Of a DNA stretch of 64,000 nt, positions 32,881 through 44,086 are shown in pieces. The position numbers and the translations under genes were made by a program. This stretch comes from Locusta migratoria (lineage: Eukaryota > Arthropoda > Insecta > Orthoptera > Acrididae), in NCBI GenBank assembly GCA_026315105.1, contig CM048750.1, positions 169,846,549-169,910,548 on the forward strand, written 5' to 3'. The notes beneath the pieces are model-generated. The model was given only the letters and a program-made list of their open reading frames with translations, had not been told where the DNA came from and did not search any database. Position 1 is the first letter of the stretch, and each line of letters begins with the position of its first letter.

Positions 32881-33330
32881 AAGATGATAGACCACGAGAA
32901 GGAAGTCCCCTGGTGACTGGCTTATGCAACGTGTGTGTGCGGCAGAGTGTCGGCGTGTTTTCGCCATTACGGGCACGCAGCGGGAAACGCTCACTTGGTT
33001 GCCGACCCCCGCCTTCCCGGAGCCGCCGCGTGCAGCGCTGGCCATCGCCTTCCGTGCCACTTTCCACGCCCCCTGGTCACCCGCAGTGTCCTCACCATCC
33101 GGCTTGCCCAACTGTCAAGTCAGCGCACCCATCTGCCTCACTGCCTCACTCCTGTTGCAACTCTCCACAACGTGACCATTTTCCTCTCCTTTAAGCGCTG
33201 CCATCCTCTATTCTTTTCCAATGGTTCGTAAGGCTCCTGTCACATTGCCTCACTCCGTTGGCAATTTCCCTTCTCCTTGTACATAATGGATTGTTGAAAG
33301 TTGCTTAAAGAAAGTCATTAATGATAGTAA
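32881..33330. other. Unassigned GC-rich interval
   Basis: 32,930-33,120 is strongly GC-rich with overlapping open frames on both strands (69-98 codons). The overlapping frames in all phases are what GC-rich non-coding DNA produces, and none has a recognised domain. Confidence 0.3.
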
Positions 33331-33346
33331 TGATAATAATAATTAT

Positions 33347-34894
33347 TGAAGACGGATTTGAGAGAGGTCTTCCGACAGGAGTAGTGTTCATTGACCTAAC
33401 TGCAGCTTATGACACTGTAAACCTGAGAACCCTCATCTCCAAAGTACATCGAATGACCAACAGTGACAGGTTGGCGGAAGTTCTTAGGGCACTTCTCTTT
33501 AATAGAAGATTTTTCGTTGATTTCCAACAGAAGAGAAGTAGATGGAGAAATCAGAAGAATGGTTTGCCACAAGGCAGTGTGCTGCCGCCACTGCTGCTTA
33601 CATATATACCAATGACCAACCTATTGGAAAAAAGACCAAATCTTTTATTTACGCAGATGACAGGGCAATTGCATGCCAAGCAAACACTTCTAATGATATT
33701 GAAGCAATCCTCACTGAAGACCTCACAACGCTCACAGAGTACTACAGACGTAATCACCTGAAACCAAACCCAAAGACCCAAGTCTGTCTCTTCCACCTCA
33801 ACAACCGGGAAGCAGGAAAGGTTCTCGATATCATCTGGAATGATGTACGTTTGAATAATTGTTTTCATCCTACCTATTTGGGCATCACTCTTGACAGAAC
33901 CCTGACATATAAGAAACATATTGAAAAAACAAACGCTAAGGTACAAACACGTAATGGCATACTAAACAAACTGACATCTGCAAAGTGAGGTGCCAACGCA
34001 AAAGTACTTCGTTCAACAGCCCTAGCCACATGCTTTTCGGTCGCTGAATATGGATGCCCAGTTTGGGAAAGATCTCACCACACTAAAAAACTGGATGTGG
34101 TCCTAAAGAACACCTGCAGGAAGATAACTGGCTGCCTGAAACCCACTAGAGTGGACTACTTATATTCCTTATCGGGTATCGCTCCACCAAATATTAGAAG
34201 ATCTTTCCTGAGCTCGATAGAAAGGAATAAAAAAACGAACGACCATCGTCACCTGCTGTACAAAAACCAACCTGTGCCCAAAAGGCTACAATCTAGACGA
34301 AGCTTCATGTACTCAGTGGAACCAACCGTAGCTTCCACAAAATCACTGCGGCAAGAACAATATCCTGAAGCCCTTATCACAGAGGAAGCCTTACCCCAGG
34401 GCTCCCACCTAGACTGGCAACAGTGGAAAACGCTGAACAGACTTCGTGTGGGCGTGGGGCGGTCAAAACAACTTATGAAAAGGTGGGGCTACACAGACAG
34501 TGGCGAGTGGGGGTGTGGTGCAATACAGACGATGGAACACCTTCTAAAATGCCCTTTAGTGGATGCATCTAGAGAGTGCACTCAAGAGAACCTCCTGAAG
34601 TACACTGGGACAGCCGCAGCTTACACTGATTTCTGGACGAGAAAAATATGATTCAATTGTACTATATGTTGTATTTGTCTATCTCAGTTTTTATAGTTTT
34701 AAATCTGAACTTAATATTTTATCTCTGTATCTGAACACTGTTTTTGTAAAAGCACTTAATTCTGTACTTTATATTTTATCTCTGTATTTGACTACTGTTT
34801 TCTGTAAAAGCACTTACTTTGTAGTTTAAATTATGTGCTGGCTTCTTTCAGTTACATTTGTGATGTAGTTCGTACACGAATAAATAAAATAAAA
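33347..34894 (+). pseudogene. Non-LTR retrotransposon reverse transcriptase, 5'-truncated (family D)
   Basis: Plus-strand pieces: EDGFERGLPTGVVFIDLTAA followed by YDTVN (box A), SRWRNQKNGLPQGSVLPPLL, after a frameshift KTKSFIYADDRAIACQANTS (box C YADD), LKPNPKTQVCLFHLNNREAG, PTYLGITLDRTLTYKKHIEK, then VLKNTCRKITGCLKPTRVDY and LYSLSGIAPPNIRRSF. C-terminal GCGAIQTMEHLLKCPLVDAS is a zinc-knuckle-like stretch. Two frameshifts near 33,540-33,560 and one stop near 33,988 disable it. An A-rich 3' end is followed by a 12-bp low-complexity TSD (33335-33346 and 34895-34906). Another copy is at 49,708-50,496. The exact clade is not certain. Confidence 0.85.
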
Positions 34895-34939
34895 AATAAT
34901 AATTATGTATGCAACTCATTGTTCTTTGGGGCGATCTAA

Positions 34940-35150
34940 ATCAATTGATCAATTTGTACAGGTTTACAGCCAAGATCGCGTTTTTTTATTATTATTATTT
35001 TATTTATGGATGACCGGTTTCGCCGTTACTCAGACGTCATCTTCTGATCTCCTGTACTTCACAATAACATATTGAACAATTACATTTATGGAATATACAT
35101 AATTAATTAATTTAAAAGTATTATTTTTCTTTAGTAGTAGTAAATTGAAT
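34940..35150. other. AT-rich interval with hammerhead-like hairpin on minus strand
   Basis: On the minus strand near 35,050-35,010 the order is CAGAAGA, T, GACGT, loop, ACGGC, GAAACCGGTCATCC. Four of five stem pairs form. This is a diverged relative of the hairpins listed at 10,684 and 43,985. Confidence 0.35.
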
Positions 35151-35153
35151 GAA

Positions 35154-35920
35154 TGGTTGTTGTTGTTGTGGTCTTCAGTCAGGAGACTGGTTTGATGCAG
35201 CTCTACACAATACCCTATCCTGAGAAAGCCTCTTCATCTCCACATAAGAACGGCAACCTACATCTGTCTGAATCTGCTTACTGTAGCCATCTCTTGGTCT
35301 TCCTCTGCGGTTTTTACCCCACACACTTCCCTCCAACGCTAAATTCACAATTCCTTGATGTCTAAGAATGTATCCTACCAATCTATCCCTTCTTTTAGTC
35401 AAGGTACGCCAGAAATTCCTTTTCTCCCCAATTCTGTTCAGTACCTCCTCATTAGTTACGTGATCCACTCACCTAATCTTCAGCATTCTTCTGTAGCACC
35501 GCATTTCCAAAGCCTCTATCCTCTTCCTGTCCGCAATGTTTATCGTCCATGTTTCACTCCCATACAAGGCAACACTCCACACAAATGCCTTCAGAAAGGA
35601 CTTCGTTAGGCTTAAATCAATATTCGATGTTAACAAATTTCTCCTTTTCAATGACGCTTTTCTACCCATTGCTATTCTGAATTTTATATCCTCTGTACTG
35701 CGACCATCATTTGTTATTTTACTGACCAAGCAACAAAACTCATCTACCTCCTTTATTGCTTCGTTACCTAATTTAATTCCTTCAGCATCACCTGATTTTC
35801 TTAGACTGCACTCCATTACCCTAGTCTTGCTCTTGTTAATGTTCATCTTATATGCGCCTTTCAACACACTGTCCATTCCGTTCAATTGCTCTTCCAGGTC
35901 CTTTGCTGTATCTGACATAA
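35154..35920 (-). pseudogene. RTE-like RT C-terminal part, 5'-truncated
   Basis: Minus strand: SDTAKDLEEQLNGMDSVLKG, INKSKTRVMECSLRKSGDAE, DEFCCLVSKITNDGRSTEDI, VWSVALYGSETWTINIADRK and EALEMRCYRRMLKIR, then a second frame with HVTNEEVLNRIGEKRNFWRT and EGSVWGKNRRGRPRDGYSKQ. The catalytic FADD region is just lost at the 5' cut. The 3' end (GGTCTTCAGTC on the plus strand, with TTG repeats) is intact. It is only lightly mutated, with a single frameshift near 35,468. Confidence 0.88.
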
Positions 35921-38297
35921 TTACTAATGGTAAATAAAATAATTAAAATTCCTGGAATATTTACACAAGTTAATTGATGAAGAATCGTTTTTTATCAGTC
36001 ACTATTGTTCTTGTTTTTATATATATTTTCAGCTCCGGCTTGCTCCTTTAAAATATTATGTTATTATGTTTATATTTTTAAAGAAATCATTTTATACGTT
36101 CTCTACCGACATTACATTGTTGATGCTGCATCAGACGTAGAAAATCTCAGGCGTAAGGGCAGATTTCAGGCCAGTTTAAACTACACGGGTTAGGTCCTCT
36201 TAATTAGGAATAAATTGGCACCATTCATTTTAAAACTTCAGTTGTATTCAGAATAAAGAAAACTTTACATTTTATACATTTGCACTTGACTACGAAAAAC
36301 ATACTATTCTTGGCGAGTGCAAAAAACAGACTGACTAAAACTTTGTTTGTTCTATTCATTAACATCTCAAAGATTTATTTATTTATTTTCACACTGTAGA
36401 CTTTACAGATAGTATATCTTTGAAGAATATACATTAACATTTGCCTTTTTTTCTGTCGTGAATTCATTAATATATATACATGAAAATACAGCAAGTAAAA
36501 ATGTACACTCGTTACATCAATTATAAAAATAAATATTGTAAGAAGACATTAATTCTTCTACCGCTCTTAATGTGTACTTTTTTCTCCTACCCATATGGTA
36601 AAGCTACAATATCTCATATGGCCTTAGCTATATAGCCTCATACAATTTTCATGGTACAGTTGTATTTGGTACTACCAACGTCGAATACAAGCATTGATGG
36701 TGAAGTTGAACATATAATTAGACCTACACAATACACGTCCACAATGGTTGCACAAGTGTCACGCGATCTTGGCAGGAAACCTGTACAAAATAATAATTAT
36801 GCTTCTGATGAGTCAACGTTGACAATAAAAATAAGATGATGTAATAATAGTAATTGTATTGTATTTGCTAAGTGAGAGCCGCCTGTTAAATCGTCTTAAA
36901 AAAGCTATGCCGTTGTTGTAGGAAACTTGTTAAATAATAACGAAAGTAGTTAATAAAATTAATTATCAAATGATTAGTGTTGCAATTGCAACTTATTAAT
37001 AATATGTTGTCTGACTCGGCTTTGGTAACGTCTCAAAGACGTTTCCACGTGTGCTGTGTAATATGATTGTTTGTTTTGTGTTTATAGGTCAAAGACAAAT
37101 TCTGCACTTCAATTACAACTCGGTAATCTGACTGTTGTGAATTTGGTTAAAGTATACTTGAAAAGCAAACAAATCACGTAAGTGCGCTATAAAGCAAGAT
37201 CAGATCCTCTAACTGTGTTCATGAAATATGCATCTTGACCTCTGGTAATAAATGTTAAACGTGACTTGAACAAAGTGATAAAGGATAGGTTCAGAAACGA
37301 CTGATTGGCAAGAATATGTAAATACGACAATAATCCCTGAAATATTTCTTTCAATTATTAACACTGTCCTCCTTTTATGACCTACCTGTCCGCAAGGATA
37401 AGCTGCCTGCGCACTAGCTCTCCAAATTACTGAAACATAACACTAGCTATGGAATGCACGAAGGTGCCATGCGAATTCACTAACTACGACAAAATATAGT
37501 CCATGTTTGTTGTCTTCAAAAAAAAAAAAAAAAATAAAAAAAAATAAAAAAAAAAAAAAAATGAATTAATAGGGTTTCTGTTAGGTGAAAGTTTGAAGTA
37601 GAATCCTTTATCTAACTAAAGTTCATCATCACAGAAGGCAAACATAAGTTTGACACTATCTTACAATTTCGTCAATAAATTTCTTACAAGCTTGTTCATT
37701 ACATCCTTTCATTAAAATCATAATTGTAAAACAATACCATCCTTACTTTCTGGACTTTCAAGGGGCGTATTTAAATTCCTGCATTACACTCTTGCTGAAT
37801 TTAACATGGATCACAACTACGCAACACGTACAATGATGAAATTATAATCCTCCTCACCTCTAATCATCATCATGTTCCAAAAACAGACCGGTTCAATTAT
37901 TTTCTTTACATCGTTACATAAAAAACACAGCAGGCAAAGAGCTAAGCTCGTCCAACAAATTTTTACTTCATTCCATTACTTCTTCCATAACACTATCCCT
38001 GTTCACTCGTCCAGGCCACAACTATTACTGTCAAACGCGGGACAGCGTGAACCAAAGACTGCCCTCGCGGAGCCAAAGATATGAGTCAGAGATATTCAAT
38101 CTAACATGTCTATGTTTCATTGTTTCATCATTAGTATCATTTAATGATTCGTTTGGTGAACTTTATTAAGCACAATAAATTTGGATGTCGCTATTATTTT
38201 AATAGATCCATTCTCGAAAGGAGTTATTGAATATTATGTATTTATCAGAATGAAACATGTCCATCTCGGCACAACGAAAGGTGAATATGACATACGC
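35921..38297. other. Long AT-rich interval, no gene seen
   Basis: Open frames of 60-70 codons at 36,005, 36,651 and 37,872 have no recognised domains. An A-rich tract at 37,519-37,561 is the only low-complexity feature of note. It may contain old, unrecognisable repeats. Confidence 0.35.
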
Positions 38298-38486
38298 ATC
38301 TACATCTACAGACATACTCACTCTGCAATCCACCCAAAGGTACGTGAACTACTACTACTTGCTTTCCTGGTCCACTCCCATATAGAACGAGGGAAAAACG
38401 GATGCTTATATGCGTCTGTAAGAGCCCTAATCTCTCAGACCTTATCCTTGTGGTCTTTACGCGAAATGAGGGTTGGCAGCAGTAGA
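38298..38486 (-). pseudogene. CR1 3'-end fragment
   Basis: Minus strand: LLLPTLISRKDHKDKVRE-type sequence, then the 3' UTR and a GTAGATGTAGAT-type end at 38,298-38,310. It matches the last codons of the 22,203-23,757 copy. It ends abruptly where Penelope RT sequence starts in the other orientation. Confidence 0.75.
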
Positions 38487-38577
38487 ATGGGAAGCCCGTT
38501 GTCACCTATTGTGGCCAATTTGTTTATGGAGGATTTCGAGGAACGTGCTTTAGAGTCAGTGACTCTTAAACCTGCGT

Positions 38578-38622
<45 letters not shown>

Positions 38623-39070
38623 CAAATATGTAGACGACAGTTTTGTCGTTTGGCCTCATGGTAGTGAGACTTTAAACTGTTTTTTTGGAACACCTAAATT
38701 CAGTCCACCCGAATATTCAGCTCACTATGGAGGTGGAAAAGAATGGCTGTGTTCCTTTCCTTGCTGTGTTGGTCAGAAGGAAGGTTGATGGTACATTGGG
38801 ACTCTCTGTTTGATTTGTATCTGCGAACTGATAGTTGTCACCATCCAGCTCAGCGTGAAGTAGTACTTCATATCTTGGTTCACAGGGTCACTTCAGACCC
38901 TGAAAGTTTGTCAGCTGAGTTGTCCCATATCGAGGTCACCTATCGTCAGAATGGTTACATGAGAGACACATAAAACGTGCGTTGCGCTATCAGTGACGAT
39001 AGTAATGAAGTGGCATCTAAATCTAGAGCCTTACGCAGGAAGTATTTCCAACAAGATTGCAACGACCATA
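38487..39070 (+). pseudogene. Penelope-like reverse transcriptase fragment with 44-T insertion/expansion
   Basis: Plus strand: RMGSPLSPIVANLFMEDFEE, RALESVTLKPACF, a run of 44 T (38579-38622), then after a frame change KYVDDSFVVWPHGSE, where YVDD is the catalytic box C. Further on, with frameshifts, come LYLRTDSCHHPAQREVVLHI, LVHRVT and ESLSAELSHIEVTYRQNGYM. The family normally has CFFRYVDDTFVVW, so the T run lies exactly at the Phe-Phe codons. Mariner insertion at 39,073 cuts the 3' side. Confidence 0.85.
38579..38622. repeat. Poly(T) tract, 44 bp
   Basis: An uninterrupted T run within the Penelope RT coding remnant. It sits where native TTTTT encodes Phe-Phe, so slippage expansion is the simplest origin, although assembly error in a homopolymer is possible. 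Confidence 0.95.
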
Positions 39071-39072
39071 TA

Positions 39073-40310
39073 CGAGGGTAAATCAATTATCATCCCGAAA
39101 GTAGTTAAAATTTTTTATTGTAATCAAATAGGAAACTTACGACAACATCATTTTTCGACATAGTCTTCTTGCGTTTCAACGCACTTGGTCCGTCGTTGTA
39201 CAAGCTTTCTGATACCCTCATAAAAGAAGGATCTGTTGAGCTGCGAGCCAGGAATGCACCGGTTTTTTCAATGCTTCGACCGTGGCAAATCGACGTCCCT
39301 TTAATGGCAAACAAATGTAAGACAGAAGGGGCAAGATCGGGACTATATGAGGATGGTCCACTACTTCAGATTCGAGTTTTGGAGCGTTTCAGCAGTGTGG
39401 GCAGCAGTATGCGGACGGACATGCCGTGCAACAACTCAACACATTTTGACATCAATCGTAGGCGTTTGCTTCCTATTGCAGGCATTAGCCTGGCAGTAAG
39501 GATCTAACTGTAACGTACACTGTTTACTGTTGTGCAGCTTTCCCCACAATGTTCCAGTACTGGACATTCTGCGTCATATAGAAGCGTCAACTTTTTCTTG
39601 CACAGCGAATTTGGATGTTTCCGTTCTGCCGTTTAGTCTCCGGCTCGTAATAATGAATATATGTTTCGTCACCAGTAAAGATCGCGTCTAAGACGTTGTC
39701 CCCTTCGTTCCCATAGGGATCCAAATGTGTTTTGCAGATGTCCGAGTGTATTTGTTTATCCAACTGTGTGAGTTGTTTTGGGACCTACCTAGCACAAACT
39801 TTATGAAACCCAAGTCTGTTGTGGATGATTGCGGAGGAAGAGCCATGAGTCATTTTAAGACGGTGTGGTACTTCGTCAATAGTTAATCGTCTGACTAAGA
39901 GAATCATTTCACGTGACGCTCAATAGTCTCTTCATTTGTGGTGATAAACGGTCGCCCGGCTCCTTCATCGTGTGCAATACTTGTGCGACCATTTCGGAAT
40001 TTTTCACTCCATTCGTAGACACTCCGTTGTGGTAAAACACTGTTCCTGTACTGTACCGAAAGTCTTCGATGAATTTCAGTCCCTGATACGCCTTCCGACC
40101 ACAAAAAACGGATCATCTTTGGGGCAAATAGACAACAGAGCAGTCATGATTAACAGCACGCCAACGGTAACGAAACTAACCTAAGAGCTTGAAAATTGCA
40201 AAGAGATAACAACAAAATAAACAAAGGACTTGTCATCAACGTAAAACCACAGTACTACCAAAGTAATGAAAAATACAACTAAATTACGGATTATTATTGA
40301 CTTACCCTCG
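39073..40310 (-). mobile_element. Mariner element, diverged full-length copy
   Basis: Left end CGAGGGTAAATCAATTATCA and right end (inverse of CGAGGGTAAGTCAATAATAA) correspond to the TIRs of the copy at 24,859-26,316. Length 1,238 bp. TA precedes the left end; the right flank is TG, so one duplication has mutated. The transposase remnants include IRFLWSEGVSGTEIHRRLSV and EKFRNGRTSIAHDEGAGRPF (minus, 40116-39904). The remaining coding region is heavily broken. It landed between a Penelope fragment and a CR1 fragment. Confidence 0.88.
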
Positions 40311-40570
40311 TGAAATTAATCGTGGGTAAGGCGGATGACAGACTGAGATTAAGTGGAAGAATCCTCAGGACGTCAACAAAGGAAGTACGTTAAAGAACTG
40401 TCGTTCAGCTAGCGCTTGAATATTGCTCACCAGTGTGGATATGTAGCAAACAATGTTAATAGAAGTCATGGAGAAGATCGTACGCAGAGCAGCGCTCTTC
40501 GTAAGCGCGAAAGCGTCTCTGAGATGATAAGGAAACTCCAGCGGCAGACGCCACAAAAGGGAAAATATAG
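40311..40570 (+). pseudogene. CR1-like RT fragment
   Basis: Plus strand: KADDRLRLSGRILRTSTKEV, LALEYCSPVW and, in another frame, IEKMVRRAALFVSAKAS-like sequence ending with SEMIRKLQ. These correspond to the thumb and post-RT region of CR1 (LRFIGRILGRCTSTVKETAY, LEYCSSIWDP, QRRAARFV). It is cut by mariner on the left and by the TIR element on the right. Confidence 0.6.
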
Positions 40571-40670
40571 CTACATTTACACTAACAAGAGAACATCATC
40601 AACTCGACCTCATATTTTCTTGAGAAAAAAATATATGAGCTAGATATCACTCCAGAAATCGATAACACGT

Positions 40671-41701
40671 TGTGGCGCTTTTTATGTCCAACACTAAAAC
40701 TACATTTTGAATACATCGCCTTTTCTAGATGTTCAGTGGCCTCGTAGATCTCGGAGCTCGCCTGCCATTAACACATAACAAAATTATATTAGGACGTCGG
40801 AGTCTTAAGGTGTCTTATGAAAACCATAAATGTGACACTTATCATTTTAAATAAATTTATTTGTCATTCTTGAAGCACACAAATCAAAAGTAATACATTC
40901 AAAACTGATCCAAGACTGACTTCCATACTGACTGACAACTAACTCCCAACAGAACAACTAACTTGCAACTAACTGAGCTCGCGACAATTCGCGCGTATTA
41001 ACATATAAAGTTGTGTTCTAGAACACGGAAGTTACAACATTTATATTTCATAAATTTGTTCATGACACATACATAAATTGTTCATCAAGAAAAGATAAGA
41101 AAAATTATGACAAATGAATAATAGATTTTTTTGTATCAAAACAAATAATACAAAAGATCATAAGTAAATAACAATTAGTTCAGTGTTAACATATGTTTAC
41201 ATTATATAAAATGGTTAAATTATTGTTATTGTTTACTTTTACAGATATCAAAGCATCACATTATGGTCAATACATTACAGACAACCTCGGATATTGTTAT
41301 TCAAGGATTTCATTAACAAACATTATTGTCTAACATTAAACTTACGGTCGGGGGGGGGGGAGGTTCGAATCCCCCCCGGGCATGGGTATTTGTGCCGTCC
41401 TTAGTATAAGGTAGTTCTTAAGTAGTTTGTAAGTTTAGGGACTGATGACCCCGTAGTTAAGTCCCCCCCCCCCCCCAAAAAAAAAAAATTAAACTTACGA
41501 CTTTCAATAATTAATTAATTTATTTAGTTCATTAAAAGACCCAAGTAATGAAAGTAATAATGAATGTGACTTGCCAAAAGCGCCATAAAATGCTTATATA
41601 ATACAAATACAGAATATTAGGGTATAATATAACGACCAAATGTGGTATCGGATACTACATTAATCCAAACAACCGAGACTTTCCAGGCTAAATACATTAC
41701 A
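40671..41701. mobile_element. Probable solo LTR inserted in the TIR element
   Basis: It interrupts the left terminal repeat exactly where the right repeat is continuous. It begins TGTGGCGC and ends CATTACA, so it has TG...CA borders, and it is flanked by a 4-bp ACGT duplication (40667-40670 and 41702-41705). No internal retrotransposon coding is present, which fits a solo LTR left by recombination. A SINE-A lies inside. Confidence 0.65.
41347..41487 (+). repeat. SINE-A, 5'-truncated, inside the solo LTR
   Basis: Starts within the variable arm (GGTCGGGGGGGGGGGAGGTT region), keeps the B box TTCGAATCCCC and the body, and ends in a C and A run instead of the normal CAAACATTTG tail. A perfect 12-bp TSD ATTAAACTTACG lies at 41335-41346 and 41488-41499. 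Truncation with a clean TSD points to target-primed reverse transcription. Confidence 0.88.
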
Positions 41702-42030
41702 ACGTGAAAATTTGTGCCATTATTCAGATACTAACGCAGTTACGAGCTCCTCAACACACAGCTTTTAAACATTCGCGCACTCTGGTTAGTCCTCACTCGG
41801 TCCGCTTCACCGCTGCCCCAACACGAAGTGCTGTGCAATGAAGGGACAACAGCGAGTCCCCGGAAAATTGAAATTTGAAGAGCTAGGTAAATGGAAGAGG
41901 AAATAATATTACAAAATAAAACATATGTACTGTAACTGTTTCTAGTTTACTCCACTTCAATAGTGACAGCTTTACATATAACTAAATGAGGTGCATAAAA
42001 GGTGTTGAAAATTAAAGTAAGTTACACTGC

Positions 42031-42543
42031 TTGTTGAAAAACACAAACGCAAGCAGCTCGTCGCATATATTCTGTTACGGAGACGGGCAAAGTGGTATTC
42101 GACCATTTAAAATCCCAAGCTCCATTGAAGCAGTGAAAGTGATCGACGAATCTGACGGTGTTGAAATGGCAGCGTCGTTATCGACAACGTCTTCCTCATG
42201 TAAATCTGTACCGAACGTCAACCCGCTATTTTCTTGTATATCCAGCACTTCATCGGTGCAGTTGTCTGTGATATCTGCAACGCAGTTGAAAGATATAGAG
42301 ACAAGTATAAAGAAAGCTTCACGTATTTTATTTTACCGTGTATAGTACGTCTAATAACTGCAAATGATTATGCTTTCCAGTGACGACTATAAAGTCATCT
42401 AATTCTTTATCATTTAATTGTTTCAGATTAGTCATCATTCCATACCGCTCCTGGAGATGTCGCACGACAGCATTTGGGTTAATTTTCATCACGAACACAA
42501 ACCTCTTACCAGACTCTTCTCGCAGTACTAGACGTTTCGGCAT
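42031..42543 (-). CDS. Small acidic protein encoded by the TIR element (two exons possible)
   Basis: The minus-strand frame starts at 42,543, two codons inside the end of the terminal repeat: MPKRLVLREESGKRFVFVMK, then AVVRHLQERYGMMTNLKQLN, ELDDFIVVTGKHNHLQLLDV (71 codons). A GTAAAA donor at about 42,332 and a TTGCAG acceptor about 60 bp later, preceded by pyrimidines, could join it to a second acidic stretch (DITDNCTDEVLDIQENSGLT, DLHEEDVVDNDAAISTPSDS). The phases do not match exactly, so the copy may be broken. The first part could form a small beta-grasp or PB1-like fold; that is my inference only. I do not recognise the family. Confidence 0.35.
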
Positions 42544-42867
42544 TAAGCGGCCGCAGTGAAGCGGGCCGAGTGAGGAACAACCCGAGCGCGCGAATGTTTA
42601 AAAGCTGTATTCTGAGGAGGCCGTAACTGCGTAGTATCTGAATAATGGCCCAGATTTTCACGTGATATTGATTTCTGGGGTTAACATCTATCTCACGTAT
42701 TTTTTTTCTCAAGAAAATATGAGGTGAGTTGTTGATGTTCTCTTGTAAGCAATTTTGGAGAGCTGCATTACTTATGATTCTACAACTGCGCTTGAACGTT
42801 TTTATAAGAAAAATATTTATAGAAACACTTTATAAAAGAAATTCAGACTTCAAATTCAAATGCTTGT

Positions 42868-42998
42868 AAACCTATTGGACAAAACTGCTATGAGTCGTTA
42901 GACATACAAACTACTTAAACTAACATAAGGATAGCACACACCCAAGTTCCAGGGAGAACTCAAACCTCCAATGGCACCTTAGAGCGCTCGGTCATTCT
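42868..42998 (-). repeat. SINE-A-related old copy
   Basis: The plus strand shows CATACAAACTACTTAAACTA, AGGATAGCACACACCCA and GAACTCAAACCTCC, the inverse of the body and B box of the variant at 9726-9890. Strongly diverged; the head is mostly lost. Confidence 0.55.
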
Positions 42999-42999
42999 A

Positions 43000-43330
43000 C
43001 TGCGGAAAATTCTGACTTCACAGGATTTGATAACGACTCAGATGCATGGGTGAACATGTTTATGTCCTTGGTATCTTTTGCAGCTGAACATTTTACAGAC
43101 AGTTTACATAAGTAAAGAGCATCTTTATAGAAACTCGTAAAAGTAAAATTTTAAGTTATTTCACAATTGACACGTTGTAGGGCCTGCAGCGTAATATATG
43201 GCATAATATGACATTTTATTTGATTATTAATTCTAGATGCCTGCTAATGGTTTATTATTATTGTTGTTATTATTATTTTGTACGATAAGCTTATTTCGGT
43301 AAGATTACCATTTTGCAGTACAACCTACAA
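43000..43330. other. Unassigned AT-rich interval with hairpin
   Basis: (TTA)n-rich sequence at 43,250-43,278. On the minus strand 43,318-43,293 reads CTGCAAAAT, stem GGTAA, stem TTACC, GAAAT, a diverged hammerhead-like hairpin with five perfect pairs. No gene. Confidence 0.35.
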
Positions 43331-43642
43331 TTATGGCATGATACCATCAATTACCGTCAATTAGGTCGTAATTTGTGTGAAATGTGTACAATGCGTTTAA
43401 TTATGTTAAGAATCTCGTAGAGTAAGCACACTACATCTGTCTGCTTCTTTTAAACCTTCGACGTTTGGTTCGATTTGTACATCATTGTATCTTGGTTCGG
43501 AGATGCTGTACGTTCATAGACGAGATACACTTCCATTGTATGTATCGATACTGTCTGTCTCGATCGTGTTGCAACTGTTGTGAAGTCCCACGCTAGCACT
43601 GTGCATAACCCTTGTGTCGACCGTGACTGTATCTAAATACTA

Positions 43643-44086
43643 AAAAGGTTGCTTTAAATTTCCGTTACCAGTCACAAATACCATTTAAGTGTTAAAATTA
43701 ATTATTAGCCACATGTTTCGATCCTGGCATCATAATCAGGCTATAGGCACACAAAATATATTAGTAAAGGTGTACATTAATCTAAATTGACAATATATTG
43801 CGGCAATGAGAAAGATCATCTATGTAAGGTTATGTCTCTTTATGGCCTTTATCTCAGCCAATAGAGAGACATAACCTTACATAAGCTATCTTTCTGTTTT
43901 CACAGGTTCATTGCCACAAACATCAAGATATTGTCAACTCAGATTAATGTATAACTTTAGTAATATATTTTGTATGCCTATAGCCTGATGATGATGCACA
44001 GCATCGAAACATGTGGCTAATAAATATTTTTTAACACTTAAATCGTATTTGTGACAGGTAGCGCAAATTTTAAGCAACCTTTTAAC
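43643..44086. repeat. 444-bp palindromic element with hammerhead-like motif
   Basis: Left arm 43643-43850 and right arm 43862-44086 are inverted copies sharing AAAAGGTTGCTT, GTGTTAAAA, TTATTAGCCACATGTTTCGA, TATAGGCA-ACAAAATATATT and GTAAGGTTATGTCTCT. The right arm on the plus strand and the left arm on the minus strand carry the CTGA-stem-GAAAC motif. The layout suggests two inverted terminal repeats without the coding centre of a Penelope-like or related element. Confidence 0.75.
43985..44010 (+). ncRNA. Hammerhead-like hairpin, best match to consensus
   Basis: CTGATGA (43985-43991) exactly matches the hammerhead CUGANGA box. It is followed by T, stem GATGC, loop ACA, stem GCATC (five perfect pairs) and GAAAC. 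The extra T before stem II and the very short possible stem III are departures from the classical fold. The opposite arm (minus, near 43,738-43,715) has the same order with a weaker stem. Confidence 0.4.

Larger units (their letters stand above)
40586..42745. mobile_element. TAA-flanked TIR element with roughly 195-bp terminal repeats
   Basis: The left terminus CAAGAGAACATCATCAACTC and the right terminus (inverse of CAAGAGAACATCAACAACTC) are bordered by TAA at 40583-40585 and 42746-42748. The terminal repeats continue through CTCATATTTTCTTGAGAAAA and, beyond the LTR insertion, through GCCATTATTCAGATACTA and AGCTTTTAAACATTCGCGC (41,709-41,815 left; 42,550-42,663 right). After removing the solo LTR the element is about 1.13 kb. 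It encodes a small protein beginning just inside the right repeat. A TWA duplication suggests PIF/Harbinger but no DDE motif is visible. Confidence 0.7.

Noticed and set aside
32866..33231. Overlapping 69-98 codon frames on both strands as a gene
   Set aside because: GC-rich DNA suppresses stops in all frames; no frame has a domain or stands out from the others.
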